From: Metabacillus schmidteae
GTDB lineage: Bacteria > Bacillota > Bacilli > Bacillales > Bacillaceae
Assembly: GCF_903166545.1 (NCBI RefSeq)
Contig: NZ_CAESCH010000001.1
Span: 3,166,001 to 3,230,000, forward strand
Direction: 5' to 3'
Length of the DNA stretch: 64,000 nucleotides
Below, piece after piece: positions 42,367 through 50,253 of this stretch. A program made the translations under genes and the position numbers. The notes under the pieces were generated by a model, which searched no databases, had not been told where the DNA came from, and was given only the letters and a program-made list of their open reading frames with translations. Every line of letters starts with the position of its first letter. Position 1 is the first letter of the stretch.

Positions 42367-42849
42367 TCAGACCGTAAAGTCATTTTCTGATTTTATATCG
42401 ATCGCCTCTTGTAAAAGCCTTTGGAGCACAGCTGCAAAGACTGCAATGACCATAGACGCAAAGATAACGACTAATCCAATGACAATGATACCTGGAGCGT
42501 CATCAACTTCTGCCATTAAATAAAAAAGCGGCATTCCTGCAGCATAAAAAATACAGATTGCAACCGCACAAAACTTTATCTTATGTAACGCTCTCACAGA
42601 TAAATCCGAAAAAGCCTTGTTGCCATCTATATAGTTCAAAAGTTTAAAAGCTTGATACAGAGCATAATAAAAAGGGATAGCTGATGCATACAAATCAATT
42701 AGTACTAGATATTTGATATAAGGAAAATCAGGAAACAATTCTGCTGCAAAAATTCCTATCTCAGGCACTAAAAAAATACAAATAGCGAGAACTGGTAATC
42801 CAATAAGGATAACAGCGATCTTTAAAAATAATGTTGTTCCTCGGTTCAT
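42367..42849 (-). CDS. yoaS: DUF2975 membrane protein (YoaS-like)
   Basis: ATG 42847-42849 follows GAGGTGTTTCTT. The 160-residue protein has four membrane segments (LFLKIAVILIGLPVLAICIF; YLVLIDLYASAIPFYYALYQ; KIKFCAVAICIFYAAGMPLF; GIIVIGLVVIFASMVIAVFA) and the DUF2975 end AVLQRLLQEAIDIKSENDFTV. It always pairs with a small XRE regulator, as here. Function unknown; it may sense a membrane signal for the regulator. Confidence 0.88.
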   Translation of the reverse strand: MNRGTTLFLKIAVILIGLPVLAICIFLVPEIGIFAAELFPDFPYIKYLVLIDLYASAIPFYYALYQAFKLLNYIDGNKAFSDLSVRALHKIKFCAVAICIFYAAGMPLFYLMAEVDDAPGIIVIGLVVIFASMVIAVFAAVLQRLLQEAIDIKSENDFTV

Positions 42850-42940
42850 AAGAAACACCTCACAGATTTATTGTACAATAAATTATCATACGTGATTTAG
42901 TGAATTTCGACAAAATATTATATATTTTATATGTCTATAC

Positions 42941-43078
42941 TTAAACCGTTAGATCATTTTCTACCTGTCTAACGATGGTCTCTTTTAGTAATTTTTGTAG
43001 AAGATTCACAAATGTTGCAATAATGCTGACGCTGAAGTACAGATAAATCCCAGCATTATTACAATTAATGATGATCAC
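42941..43078 (-). pseudogene. 3' remnant of a second DUF2975 gene
   Basis: A short frame from GTG 43076-43078 ends at TAA 42941-42943 and encodes SVSIIATFVNLLQKLLKETI and RQVENDLTV. The C-terminus matches that of the intact DUF2975 protein (LLQEAIDIKSENDFTV) in layout. Only the last helix remains. It lies just upstream of the yoaS-like gene in the same direction, which points to a former tandem duplication or homologous replacement. Confidence 0.6.
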
Positions 43079-43199
43079 CTCACTCACTTCATTATTGTAA
43101 AGTAGATTTTACCTTATTATTTATTGTTTTTCAATAAATTATTATTAAGTAAGGGGATTTTTTTATTTATATCAGTACTAAATTAAAATGCGAATTTTA

Positions 43200-43620
43200 T
43201 TTTGACAAAGGATTCCATTTTGAGGTGCTTTTCTTTAAATACGTGCCGATATAACAGTCGAATGCAATTGTTATTAGTATATAAAAAGGGAAAACTCGCC
43301 ATTGTTGATGAGTTTTCCCTTTTTTTATAAAGCCTCACTTACTCTTAATAGGATGTTTTGTCCTAAATTGAGTAACCAGGAAAAAGAAAATAAGCGGAGA
43401 TTTTCCTGTTAGATGCAGAATGGAGCTCGTTTCGGGATAAATAAGGGGATGTATTCCGATTATGCAAAGCAAAATCTATCTTTTTCGCATTTTTCGAGTT
43501 AATAGTCGGAATCTCTCCGTCTATTTATGCTTTTTCTACTATAAGCGAAATTTTCCCGTCTATTTTTTAAACTCAGTTGCTTTACCTTATCCCCCAACCG
43601 ATAAGGTCGGACCCTCTTGT
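43200..43620 (-). repeat. Long repeat, copy B (inverted partner of 24335-24790)
   Basis: Its reverse complement runs CTTATCGGTTGGGGGATAAGG ... AAAGCACCTCAAAATGGA and matches copy A almost throughout. Inside lies a terminator-like stem, GGGAAAACTC...GAGTTTTCCC (about 43287-43320). The last bases (43577-43620) reach the SET-domain gene's 3' end. Confidence 0.85.
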
Positions 43621-43634
43621 TCCCAATCACTTTT

Positions 43635-44015
43635 TTACTTTTCTTTATCAAACCAAAGTAGCTCTTGGTCATCAACCTCCCCATTATAGTTAATGAGAAT
43701 CTCTTCCCCTGCTTTTATATCCGTATAGGCAAAAAAGTCAAATGTGTGATTGTCAAAATTAATTTCATATGTTGCATTTGGTTGATAAGAATGGTTAAAC
43801 AGCATTCCATATCCAAGAAGAATTGCCGTGTGATTGATTCCATACTCAAATGCGTAATCTGCAAGCAGTGTTTTCTCTATATGCTTATGCTCGTCATTTG
43901 GATAAGCAATGACTGGTGCTTCATGTAAAAGCTGCCCTTTTTTTATATCACGTGTTGCAAATACCCCTCTATTAAATTCTCCATCGCTAAGTTGTGATGT
44001 TTTTATTTCAATCAT
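43635..44015 (-). CDS. SET-domain protein methyltransferase-like
   Basis: This 126-residue protein starts behind GAAAAGGGG. It is a minimal SET domain: RGVFATRDIKKGQLLHEAPV, the AdoMet/active-site pseudoknot parts GMLFNHSYQPNATYEI (about residues 69-84, with the N-H-S motif) and AGEEILINYNG (about 103-113, with the Tyr). SET enzymes transfer methyl groups from S-adenosylmethionine to lysine. In bacteria small stand-alone SET proteins are uncommon, and their targets in Bacillus are unknown. It is a single gene next to repeat copy B. Confidence 0.85.
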   Translation of the reverse strand: MIEIKTSQLSDGEFNRGVFATRDIKKGQLLHEAPVIAYPNDEHKHIEKTLLADYAFEYGINHTAILLGYGMLFNHSYQPNATYEINFDNHTFDFFAYTDIKAGEEILINYNGEVDDQELLWFDKEK

Positions 44016-44176
44016 GTTAGTCCCCTTTTCACATAATAAGTTATTTTTTAACTATAACATTAAATTAATAAAAAAGTTAATTTACGTTAGTCTGAAACAA
44101 TGATTTAGACAAAAGTATAACCCTATCCTAAAATAAGGACAGGGTCAAATGGAAGTCGTTTGACACTATTTTACTT

Positions 44177-44560
44177 CTACTGCTCTGCAATCTGAATAAG
44201 GTTACCACATGTATCGTTGAAAACTGCTATTGTTATGTCGCCCATCTTGGTCGGCTCCATCGTAAACTCCACGCCTTTTTCTACTAATCGTTTGTGTTCT
44301 GTTTGAATATCAGCAACACCAAACATTGTTGCAGGGATACCATCAGCAAAGATTTTCTTTTGATACTCCTGGGCAGCAGGATGTTCATTTGGTTCGAGTA
44401 TAAGTTCAGTGCCGTTTTGATCATCTGGAGAAACAAGTGCAATCCATCTATGTTTCCCCATAGGAATGTCATGCTTTTTTGCAAATCCTAGTTTCTCTGT
44501 ATAAAATTCCAGTGCTTTATCTTGGTCTTGGACGAATAAACTCGTTACAATGATTTTCAT
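44177..44560 (-). CDS. VOC-family (glyoxalase-like) protein
   Basis: The 127-residue protein follows AAAGGAGGCAAAACATA. It has two beta-alpha-beta-beta-beta modules (IIVTSLFVQDQDKALEFYTE; GVADIQTEHKRLVEKGVEF), metal-ligand candidate Glu in GTELILEPN and the last strand NLIQIAEQ. VOC proteins include antibiotic-binding, dioxygenase and isomerase types. It lies 71 bases after an ArsR gene, in the same direction, and is likely its target. Confidence 0.85.
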   Translation of the reverse strand: MKIIVTSLFVQDQDKALEFYTEKLGFAKKHDIPMGKHRWIALVSPDDQNGTELILEPNEHPAAQEYQKKIFADGIPATMFGVADIQTEHKRLVEKGVEFTMEPTKMGDITIAVFNDTCGNLIQIAEQ

Positions 44561-44631
44561 TATGTTTTGCCTCCTTTAATATGTATCACACTAGTTCTCT
44601 GTAAACCAAGTAGAAAAGCCTTATGAATAAA

Positions 44632-44910
44632 TTACTCAATCCATCCTTTTAGCAAATTTTTAAGTGGTTCATTGTTAAAGATAAGTACTCGATACTTTCC
44701 CTTTCTTTGTGATGTGACGAGCCCTGCATCTTCCAGTACAGAAAGATGTTTAGCTATCGCCTGCCGAGTAATAGAAAGTTCATGATTTGTTATAAGACGT
44801 ACCGTCAGTTCATACAACGTCTGTTCATTATGTTCGGAAAGTTCGTCTAATATTAACCGACGAGTTGAATCGCCAAGTGCTTTGAATATCGCGTCTTTGT
44901 CCCAATTCAT
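44632..44910 (-). CDS. ArsR-family repressor, probably leaderless
   Basis: The 92-residue product begins at ATG 44908-44910 (MNWDKDAIFKALGDSTRRLI), the normal ArsR N-terminus. The winged helix shows YELTVRLITNHELSITRQAI and KHLSVLEDAGLVTSQRKGK. No metal-binding cysteine motif is present, so it senses something other than a thiophilic metal. There is no ribosome site, but a consensus promoter ends six bases upstream of the ATG. It precedes a VOC gene and probably controls both. Confidence 0.85.
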   Translation of the reverse strand: MNWDKDAIFKALGDSTRRLILDELSEHNEQTLYELTVRLITNHELSITRQAIAKHLSVLEDAGLVTSQRKGKYRVLIFNNEPLKNLLKGWIE

Positions 44911-44916
44911 ATATTG

Positions 44917-44968
44917 ATTATATGCAACTTTACGGTTGCTTGTCAAGGATAGGCAACTAAATTGTTGC
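44917..44968 (-). promoter_or_regulatory. Consensus promoter with two ArsR-type operators
   Basis: Minus strand: TTGACA (44941-44946), 18-base spacer, TATAAT (44917-44922), then six bases to ATG. Two identical inverted repeats GCAAC-N6-GTTGC lie at 44953-44968 (upstream of -35) and 44924-44939 (between -35 and -10), 29 bases centre to centre. A repressor bound here would block the polymerase directly. Confidence 0.85.
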
Positions 44969-45007
44969 ATATCAGAATATAAAATAATTAGATTTAATGT
45001 ATGCAAA

Positions 45008-45035
45008 AAAACTCTCATTTAAAAAAGAGAGTTTT
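45008..45035. terminator. Rho-independent terminator
   Basis: AAAACTCTC (45008-45016), loop, GAGAGTTTT (45027-45035). It lies after the AEC-carrier gene (minus), ahead of the ArsR promoter. Confidence 0.75.
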
Positions 45036-45066
45036 GCATACATGCATATTTAAAAAGTATTGCACT

Positions 45067-45996
45067 CTATATTGGAAAAAGTATCTTTGAAAGATAAACA
45101 ACAACCGTAACGGTGATCATACTAAATAAAGTAGACAATAAGACCGTTTGCGCAGCATATTCAGGATGATTTCCATATTCCAAAGCAAATAGTGAACTAT
45201 TTCTTGAAGTAGGAAATGAACTTGCGATAAACAACGCCTGAGCTGTTACTCCGTCCAAATGTAAAATAGATATCATTATAAATGCAAGACTAGGAGCTAC
45301 TAGTAATCTACCAAGAAGACTTAGTGCCAAAGGAAGAGATATATTGGTTATTTTTAAATAGGCACTTTGTGCACCAAGTGTGATAAGAGCAATAGCCAAA
45401 AACGCATTTGAGATCGTTTCAATAGGTGTCCACACAAATTCTGGAAGTTCAATAGATGTTACATGGAGTAAAATTCCTAATAAAACCGCATATATGACAG
45501 GATTTTTCAGGAACACTTTCATTGCTTGCAGTTTATTACTGCCAACCGAAACAGAGTTAAACAAACCGTATGTGTATGTTAAAAGGTTTTGAAAAATCAT
45601 AACAATAATTTGAATGGATGCACCTAATGGGTTATGTTGAAACACAAGTTGACTGACAGGTAATCCGAAGTTCCCTGAGTTAATTAACACAACACTGTTT
45701 TTGAAAGTAGAAGATAAACTTTTCTCAAATTTACATACCTTCGAAATCACTTCGGCTATGATGATAAGGCAAAAACTTTGTACCACAAGAAAGCCAAGTA
45801 TCTTCAGAATGGTTTCTCCTCCCATTTTACTTTCATAAACATTTACAAAGCCTACTACAGGTAATAATAGATATGTAGTTAATTTTGATAATGTTCCCAT
45901 ATCAAAGGTAAATCTCCGATGAAGAAATGCACCAATGCCTATTAGAGTAAAAACGGGTAATATAACATGTAATAAAATCAGAAAAAAAACGTCCAT
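45067..45996 (-). CDS. AEC-family transporter (auxin efflux carrier type)
   Basis: The 309-residue protein has ten hydrophobic segments in two five-helix halves: DVFFLILLHVILPVFTLIGI at the start and SVVLINSGNFGLPVSQLVF in the middle, the AEC signature with N-x-G-N-x-G. It ends with FPTSRNSSLFALEYG. AEC proteins export or exchange carboxylates such as malate or aromatic acids. It is 162 bases from the LysR gene (same direction), which probably controls it. Confidence 0.85.
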   Translation of the reverse strand: MDVFFLILLHVILPVFTLIGIGAFLHRRFTFDMGTLSKLTTYLLLPVVGFVNVYESKMGGETILKILGFLVVQSFCLIIIAEVISKVCKFEKSLSSTFKNSVVLINSGNFGLPVSQLVFQHNPLGASIQIIVMIFQNLLTYTYGLFNSVSVGSNKLQAMKVFLKNPVIYAVLLGILLHVTSIELPEFVWTPIETISNAFLAIALITLGAQSAYLKITNISLPLALSLLGRLLVAPSLAFIMISILHLDGVTAQALFIASSFPTSRNSSLFALEYGNHPEYAAQTVLLSTLFSMITVTVVVYLSKILFPI

Positions 45997-46129
45997 AAGC
46001 CTAAACCTCCATTACCAATTACATTGAGCTAGTATAAGTAGCCACATATACTTAAATTATAAAAACATTAAAATTGAAACAAAAATACAAAATTTCTATC
46101 GGGAGGTATTCAAAAAACGAATAAATAAA

Positions 46130-46151
46130 AGCATAGTTTGGTAACTATGCT
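46130..46151 (-). terminator. Terminator of the LysR gene
   Basis: AGCATAGTT-TGGT-AACTATGCT forms a 9-bp perfect stem (46130-46151). On the minus strand TTTATTT follows. Confidence 0.75.
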
Positions 46152-46157
46152 CTGTTC

Positions 46158-47030
46158 CTAAATATCTTGTTTAACATCAATTCCCTTAACAAATTCAACA
46201 AATTCTTTTACAACGTTCATATCTAGAGATTCTTTGTGATAAAACATCCATGTTTTTCTTATAAAAGGAATGCCCATTTCATTATTTATATTAATACGAT
46301 AAAGATCAGGCTGATCTTCAACAAGCACACTAGGAAGAATTCCATACCCTAATCCGTTTAACACCATTTCTTTGCATGTATCAGCTTTATCTACCTCCAT
46401 CCCAATAATCGGGGGTGTAGGAAATGTGCCTGTCCACCAATTATCAATTAGCGTCTTCAATGTAATATCTGTTTCGTATTGAATTCTTGGTAATGTTGGC
46501 AAATCTTTAAGTTCAATTTTCTCCCTTGAGGCTATACAAATATTTTCTTCAAAAAGCAGTTGCTTAGCATCAGCCCATTGATACTCCCCTCTTACAATCC
46601 CAATATGTACATCTTTGTTATAAACGAGGTTATATACTTCTTGACTCCATCCAGTCGTAACCTTGTAGTTTACATTTGGGAATTGTTCACGAAAACGCTT
46701 AAGAAGTCCTGGCAACTTGTGTCTTGTAATATAATTCGAAACCCCTAATCGCAACGTCCCACCTACTTCATGAGACATATTTTGAACTGACTCTTTCATT
46801 TCACAAAGGCGTGTAAGCATTTCATTTGCACATGTTACGAGATATTCCCCCTGTGGTGTAAATTGAACACCCTTCGCTCCCCGCTTGATGATTTCCACTT
46901 CAAACTCTTTTTCGATTTGCTGAATTTTCTTTGTTAATGTTGGTTGTGAAATATATAAACTTTGTGCTGTTTTCGTTATATTCTTTTTTTCATAAAGAAC
47001 CTTTAAAATCAGCCAGTCTCGTTCATCCAT
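46158..47030 (-). CDS. LysR-family transcription regulator
   Basis: ATG 47028-47030 is ten bases after GGAGGAAACAG; the longer frame has no ribosome site. The 290-residue protein has the LysR helix-turn-helix LILKVLYEKKNITKTAQSLY and PTLTKKIQQIEKEFEVEIIK, followed by a periplasmic-binding-like effector domain (GTLRLGVSNYITRHKLPGLL; VLNGLGYGILPS). The neighbouring AEC carrier gene is the likely target. The effector is unknown, possibly the transported carboxylate. Confidence 0.85.
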   Translation of the reverse strand: MDERDWLILKVLYEKKNITKTAQSLYISQPTLTKKIQQIEKEFEVEIIKRGAKGVQFTPQGEYLVTCANEMLTRLCEMKESVQNMSHEVGGTLRLGVSNYITRHKLPGLLKRFREQFPNVNYKVTTGWSQEVYNLVYNKDVHIGIVRGEYQWADAKQLLFEENICIASREKIELKDLPTLPRIQYETDITLKTLIDNWWTGTFPTPPIIGMEVDKADTCKEMVLNGLGYGILPSVLVEDQPDLYRININNEMGIPFIRKTWMFYHKESLDMNVVKEFVEFVKGIDVKQDI

Positions 47031-47204
47031 CTGTTTCCTCCAAACTTTACCTAGTAGTTCCCTTTCATCTTGTTTACATAATATCATTATATTAAACTGT
47101 ATTACTTGATTTTTCCATTAATAGACATTGGATTACCTTTCCAATTGAATAATTCAACTTTCTTCTATTTCTATTTTATCAGATTAAGACAAATCCTTTA
47201 TACA

Positions 47205-47243
47205 AAATTAAAAAAGCCTTAGCTGAATACCAACTAAGACCTC
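47205..47243 (-). terminator. Terminator of the maltose PTS operon
   Basis: Minus strand GTCTTAG...CTAAGGC then TTTTTT, just after the EIIA gene. Confidence 0.65.
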
Positions 47244-47253
47244 TTGAACAAAT

Positions 47254-47739
47254 TTACTTTTTAGTAATTTCCATAATCATATCTTGTCCACCTGTTACGG
47301 ACTGATTGCTCTGCCTATTTTCGATTTTAAATTGTTCCCCATTAAGAAGAACAATCGGTGTAATGATTTTTGTGCCAGTATTTGATACTTTGTTAATATC
47401 AAATTCTGCAATTGGATTACCTATTTTGATTTTGTCACCTTCACCAACCAAAACATGGAAACCTTCTCCATTTAGTTTCACCGTTTCAAGTCCCATATGA
47501 ATGAGAAGCTCTGCACCTGATTTTGATCGAATCGTGATGGCGTGTTTTGTCGGAAACACACTTACAACCTCACCGTCAACCGGTGAAAACACTTGATTTT
47601 CTGATGGATCAATCGCAATTCCGTCTCCCATCATTTTTTGAGAAAAAACAGGATCAGGAACTTCTTCTAATGAAACCAGTTTTCCTGTTAAAGGAGCATG
47701 AACGGGCTCCTTTTTTTGTGTAAACAATGATTTAAACAT
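47254..47739 (-). CDS. PTS glucose-family EIIA component
   Basis: The 161-residue protein is a glucose-type EIIA: HAPLTGKLVSLEEVPDPVFS, GDGIAIDPSENQVFSPVDGE, the supporting His in FPTKHAITI and the phosphorylated His in LLIHMGLETVKLNGEGF (about residue 82), then GTKIITPIVLLN. It passes phosphate from HPr to the EIIB domain of the transporter encoded in this operon, which lacks its own EIIA. It overlaps the phosphatase gene by eight bases. Confidence 0.9.
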   Translation of the reverse strand: MFKSLFTQKKEPVHAPLTGKLVSLEEVPDPVFSQKMMGDGIAIDPSENQVFSPVDGEVVSVFPTKHAITIRSKSGAELLIHMGLETVKLNGEGFHVLVGEGDKIKIGNPIAEFDINKVSNTGTKIITPIVLLNGEQFKIENRQSNQSVTGGQDMIMEITKK

Positions 47740-48550
47740 CTACTTTTCCTCCCACATCTTTTTCATCAATATTAATCTCTACCCCATAATGGTCCGAAAT
47801 AACCGGTTTATTCTCTCCATTAAAAATGACGGATGACTTTTTTACATTAGCGAAAAAATTGGTAAAGATATAATCAATCCGTAAATCTTGTTTGTTTTTG
47901 TCCCAGCCGGCAATGTTTCCGGAAACCGTAACTCCTAGATCTTTCTCTTTAGCTAAACTGTAAGAATCATAAAGACCTTTACTAATCAAATAATCGTAAC
48001 CTTCATCAGGTATATGTGCACCATTATTAAAATCACCCATAAGAAAATACTTTTCATTTTCATTCGCCTGATGACATAAAGCATCGATTTGGTGTTTAAA
48101 CGGCTCTTCTTCATCACCCCACCAGCCAAGGTGGCAGGAATAAAAGGCGTAAGTTTCAGCGTGAATCCGAATCTTCGCTCCAACAATTTTTCTAGTTTTC
48201 CAGTACTCCGTATTTTCTGAACGGCTAATAAAAAAGGAAGTTGTTTTATTAATTGAGTGTTTTGTTAATAACGCAATTCCCTCTTCATATACATCATATC
48301 CTATATGGGAAAAATCCCATACAAATTGATAGTCAGTATTCCCTAGTTTTTCTAATTCCTCAATTAGAATTTGGACAAAATTATCTTTTTTTACTACCCC
48401 AAAGATTACTTCCGAATCAATGGACTGGCTCACTTCCTGCAGGGCGATCACATCATATGATTTTTCCATAATTGTTTCGGCTAAAATCTTTATTTTCTCT
48501 AGTTGATGTTCTTCCTGCCAGGAATGGCAATTAAGTGTTAATAATTTCAT
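47732..48550 (-). CDS. mapP: Endonuclease/exonuclease/phosphatase-fold protein, probable maltose-6'-phosphate phosphatase
   Basis: The 272-residue protein shows the EEP fold: MKLLTLNCHSW, VIALQEVSQ (metal Glu), YSCHLGWWGDEE (His), FLMGDFNNGAH (Asp/Asn) and KQDLRIDYIFTN then VISDHYGVEI (catalytic Asp-His). EEP proteins are usually nucleases, but in this operon between an EIICB and an EIIA gene it matches Enterococcus MapP, which removes phosphate from maltose 6'-phosphate. That role is inferred from synteny. It starts two bases after the EIICB stop. Confidence 0.8.
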   Translation of the reverse strand: MKLLTLNCHSWQEEHQLEKIKILAETIMEKSYDVIALQEVSQSIDSEVIFGVVKKDNFVQILIEELEKLGNTDYQFVWDFSHIGYDVYEEGIALLTKHSINKTTSFFISRSENTEYWKTRKIVGAKIRIHAETYAFYSCHLGWWGDEEEPFKHQIDALCHQANENEKYFLMGDFNNGAHIPDEGYDYLISKGLYDSYSLAKEKDLGVTVSGNIAGWDKNKQDLRIDYIFTNFFANVKKSSVIFNGENKPVISDHYGVEINIDEKDVGGKVDV

Positions 48551-48552
48551 CT

Positions 48553-50193
48553 TTAAACCCCTAAACGGTCTTGGATATCTGATTTTAATACGTCAGCTTT
48601 TGGCCCATAAATAGCTTGAACACCTTTATCTTTTAAGATTAAACCAAGTGCTCCGTTTTTCTTCCATTCCTGCTCAGAAGCTACAGCATTCTTATCTTTA
48701 ATTGTGACACGAAGGCGAGTCATACACGCATCAACGTCTTCGATATTATCTTTTCCACCTAATAATCCGATCACAGTTGTAGCAAGTGTGTCATCTTGTA
48801 CATTTGCACCGCTTTGTGAAGTTGTCGGAGATTCTTCTTCAATATAATTTCCTAATCTACCTGGAGTTGCATATTTAAACTTTTTAATCATGAAATTCGC
48901 AACAAAGAAGTTTAGGGCGAAGAATAGTAAACAAGCTAATACAAAATACACTAAATCCAACCATAAGCCTGCTTTCATAATCATCGGTGTTCTTGTCAAT
49001 AATTCGATGATGCCAAAGGAATGAATTCGGATATGAACAATATCAACAATCGCAAAGGCTAATCCCGTCATAACGGCATATGCCACATATAAAACTGGCG
49101 CAACAAACATAAACATAAATTCAATCGGTTCTGTCACACCTGTTAAGAATACTGCTAAACCTGCTGAAAAGAACATTGACTTATATTTTGTACGCTTATC
49201 TTTATCCACATTTTTATACATAGCCAATGCAATACCGATTAAGGAAGCACAAGAGAGAATCATTTGACCAACTTTAAAACGAGCTGGAGTGACTTCATTT
49301 AATAATGCTTCATACCCTGCTGTGTCACCTGCTGCAAGTAAATTGTTTAAATCAGCAATCCACGCAAGCCATAAAGGGTCTTGACCTGAAACCGTTGTCC
49401 CAGCACTTGAACCAGTTAAAATCGTGTATGTTCCACCTAACTCTGTGTAGTTCATTGGAACTGTTAACATATGATGTAAACCAAATGGCAGTAATAACCT
49501 TTCTAATGTTCCGAAAATAAACGGGGCAATAATTGGAGCTGTGTCACGTGATGTGGCAATCCAACGCCCAAAATCATTGAGAAGACCTTGAATAAATGGC
49601 CATACTAATGAAAGGATGATGGCAGTTACAATAGAACCCCCAATTACAACAAACGGTACAAAACGCTTTCCATTAAAGAAGGCAAGTGATTGTGGCAGCT
49701 TGTCAAAGTTATAGTATTTATTAAAAATATTTGCTCCTAAGAAACCGGAAATAATCCCAACAAAGACACCCATATTTAAGGCAGGTGCACCAAGAATGGA
49801 GACAAAATAATCTTTAACGATTAATTCACTTCCGAAAATGGACGTCACAGTTGCTTCCGGATCATTTAACATAGCACTATTAACACCAAAAATAGCACCT
49901 GTAATTCGATTGATTAACACAAAAGCAATCAATGCAGCAAATGCCCCTCCGGCACGTTCTTTAGCCCATGATCCCCCAATGGCCACTGCGAATAGTACAT
50001 GGAGATTTCCAATAATTCCCCAACCTATTTCTTCCATGACTAAAGAAATCGTTTGCACTAAACCTATATCTCCACTTGCCATTCCAATTAGCTTTCCAAG
50101 TGATATCATAATACCAGCAGCTGGCATAACGGCTACAACTACGAGTAAAGCTTTCCCAAATTTTTGCCAAAAATCAAACGACATAAATTTCAT
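48553..50193 (-). CDS. malT: PTS maltose-type EIICB permease
   Basis: The 546-residue protein starts behind GGGAGAG. Residues 1-430 are the EIIC domain of the glucose superfamily (VVAVMPAAGIMISLGKLIGM; LPFGLHHMLTVPMNYTELGG; FLTGVTEPIEFMFMFVAP, the last being the substrate-contact GITEPIE motif). The C-terminal EIIB domain has IEDVDACMTRLRVTIKD with the phospho-Cys. There is no EIIA domain; it is supplied by the gene downstream. The operon points to maltose or a related alpha-glucoside. Confidence 0.85.
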   Translation of the reverse strand: MKFMSFDFWQKFGKALLVVVAVMPAAGIMISLGKLIGMASGDIGLVQTISLVMEEIGWGIIGNLHVLFAVAIGGSWAKERAGGAFAALIAFVLINRITGAIFGVNSAMLNDPEATVTSIFGSELIVKDYFVSILGAPALNMGVFVGIISGFLGANIFNKYYNFDKLPQSLAFFNGKRFVPFVVIGGSIVTAIILSLVWPFIQGLLNDFGRWIATSRDTAPIIAPFIFGTLERLLLPFGLHHMLTVPMNYTELGGTYTILTGSSAGTTVSGQDPLWLAWIADLNNLLAAGDTAGYEALLNEVTPARFKVGQMILSCASLIGIALAMYKNVDKDKRTKYKSMFFSAGLAVFLTGVTEPIEFMFMFVAPVLYVAYAVMTGLAFAIVDIVHIRIHSFGIIELLTRTPMIMKAGLWLDLVYFVLACLLFFALNFFVANFMIKKFKYATPGRLGNYIEEESPTTSQSGANVQDDTLATTVIGLLGGKDNIEDVDACMTRLRVTIKDKNAVASEQEWKKNGALGLILKDKGVQAIYGPKADVLKSDIQDRLGV

Positions 50194-50223
50194 TTTTTTC
50201 TCTCCCTACTATTCAGTATACAG

Positions 50224-50247
50224 GCAACCGTTTGCATAAACGGTTGC
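50224..50247. promoter_or_regulatory. Palindrome with LacI/MalR-type half sites between malL and the PTS gene
   Basis: GCAACCGTTT-GCAT-AAACGGTTGC is a perfect 10-bp inverted repeat. It contains GCAACCGTTTGC, close to the operator-like sites GCAATCGTTTGC (51969) and GCAATCGATTGC (52151). It can act as operator DNA or as an RNA hairpin that adjusts PTS-gene expression relative to malL. Confidence 0.65.
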
Positions 50248-50253
50248 AGTCTA

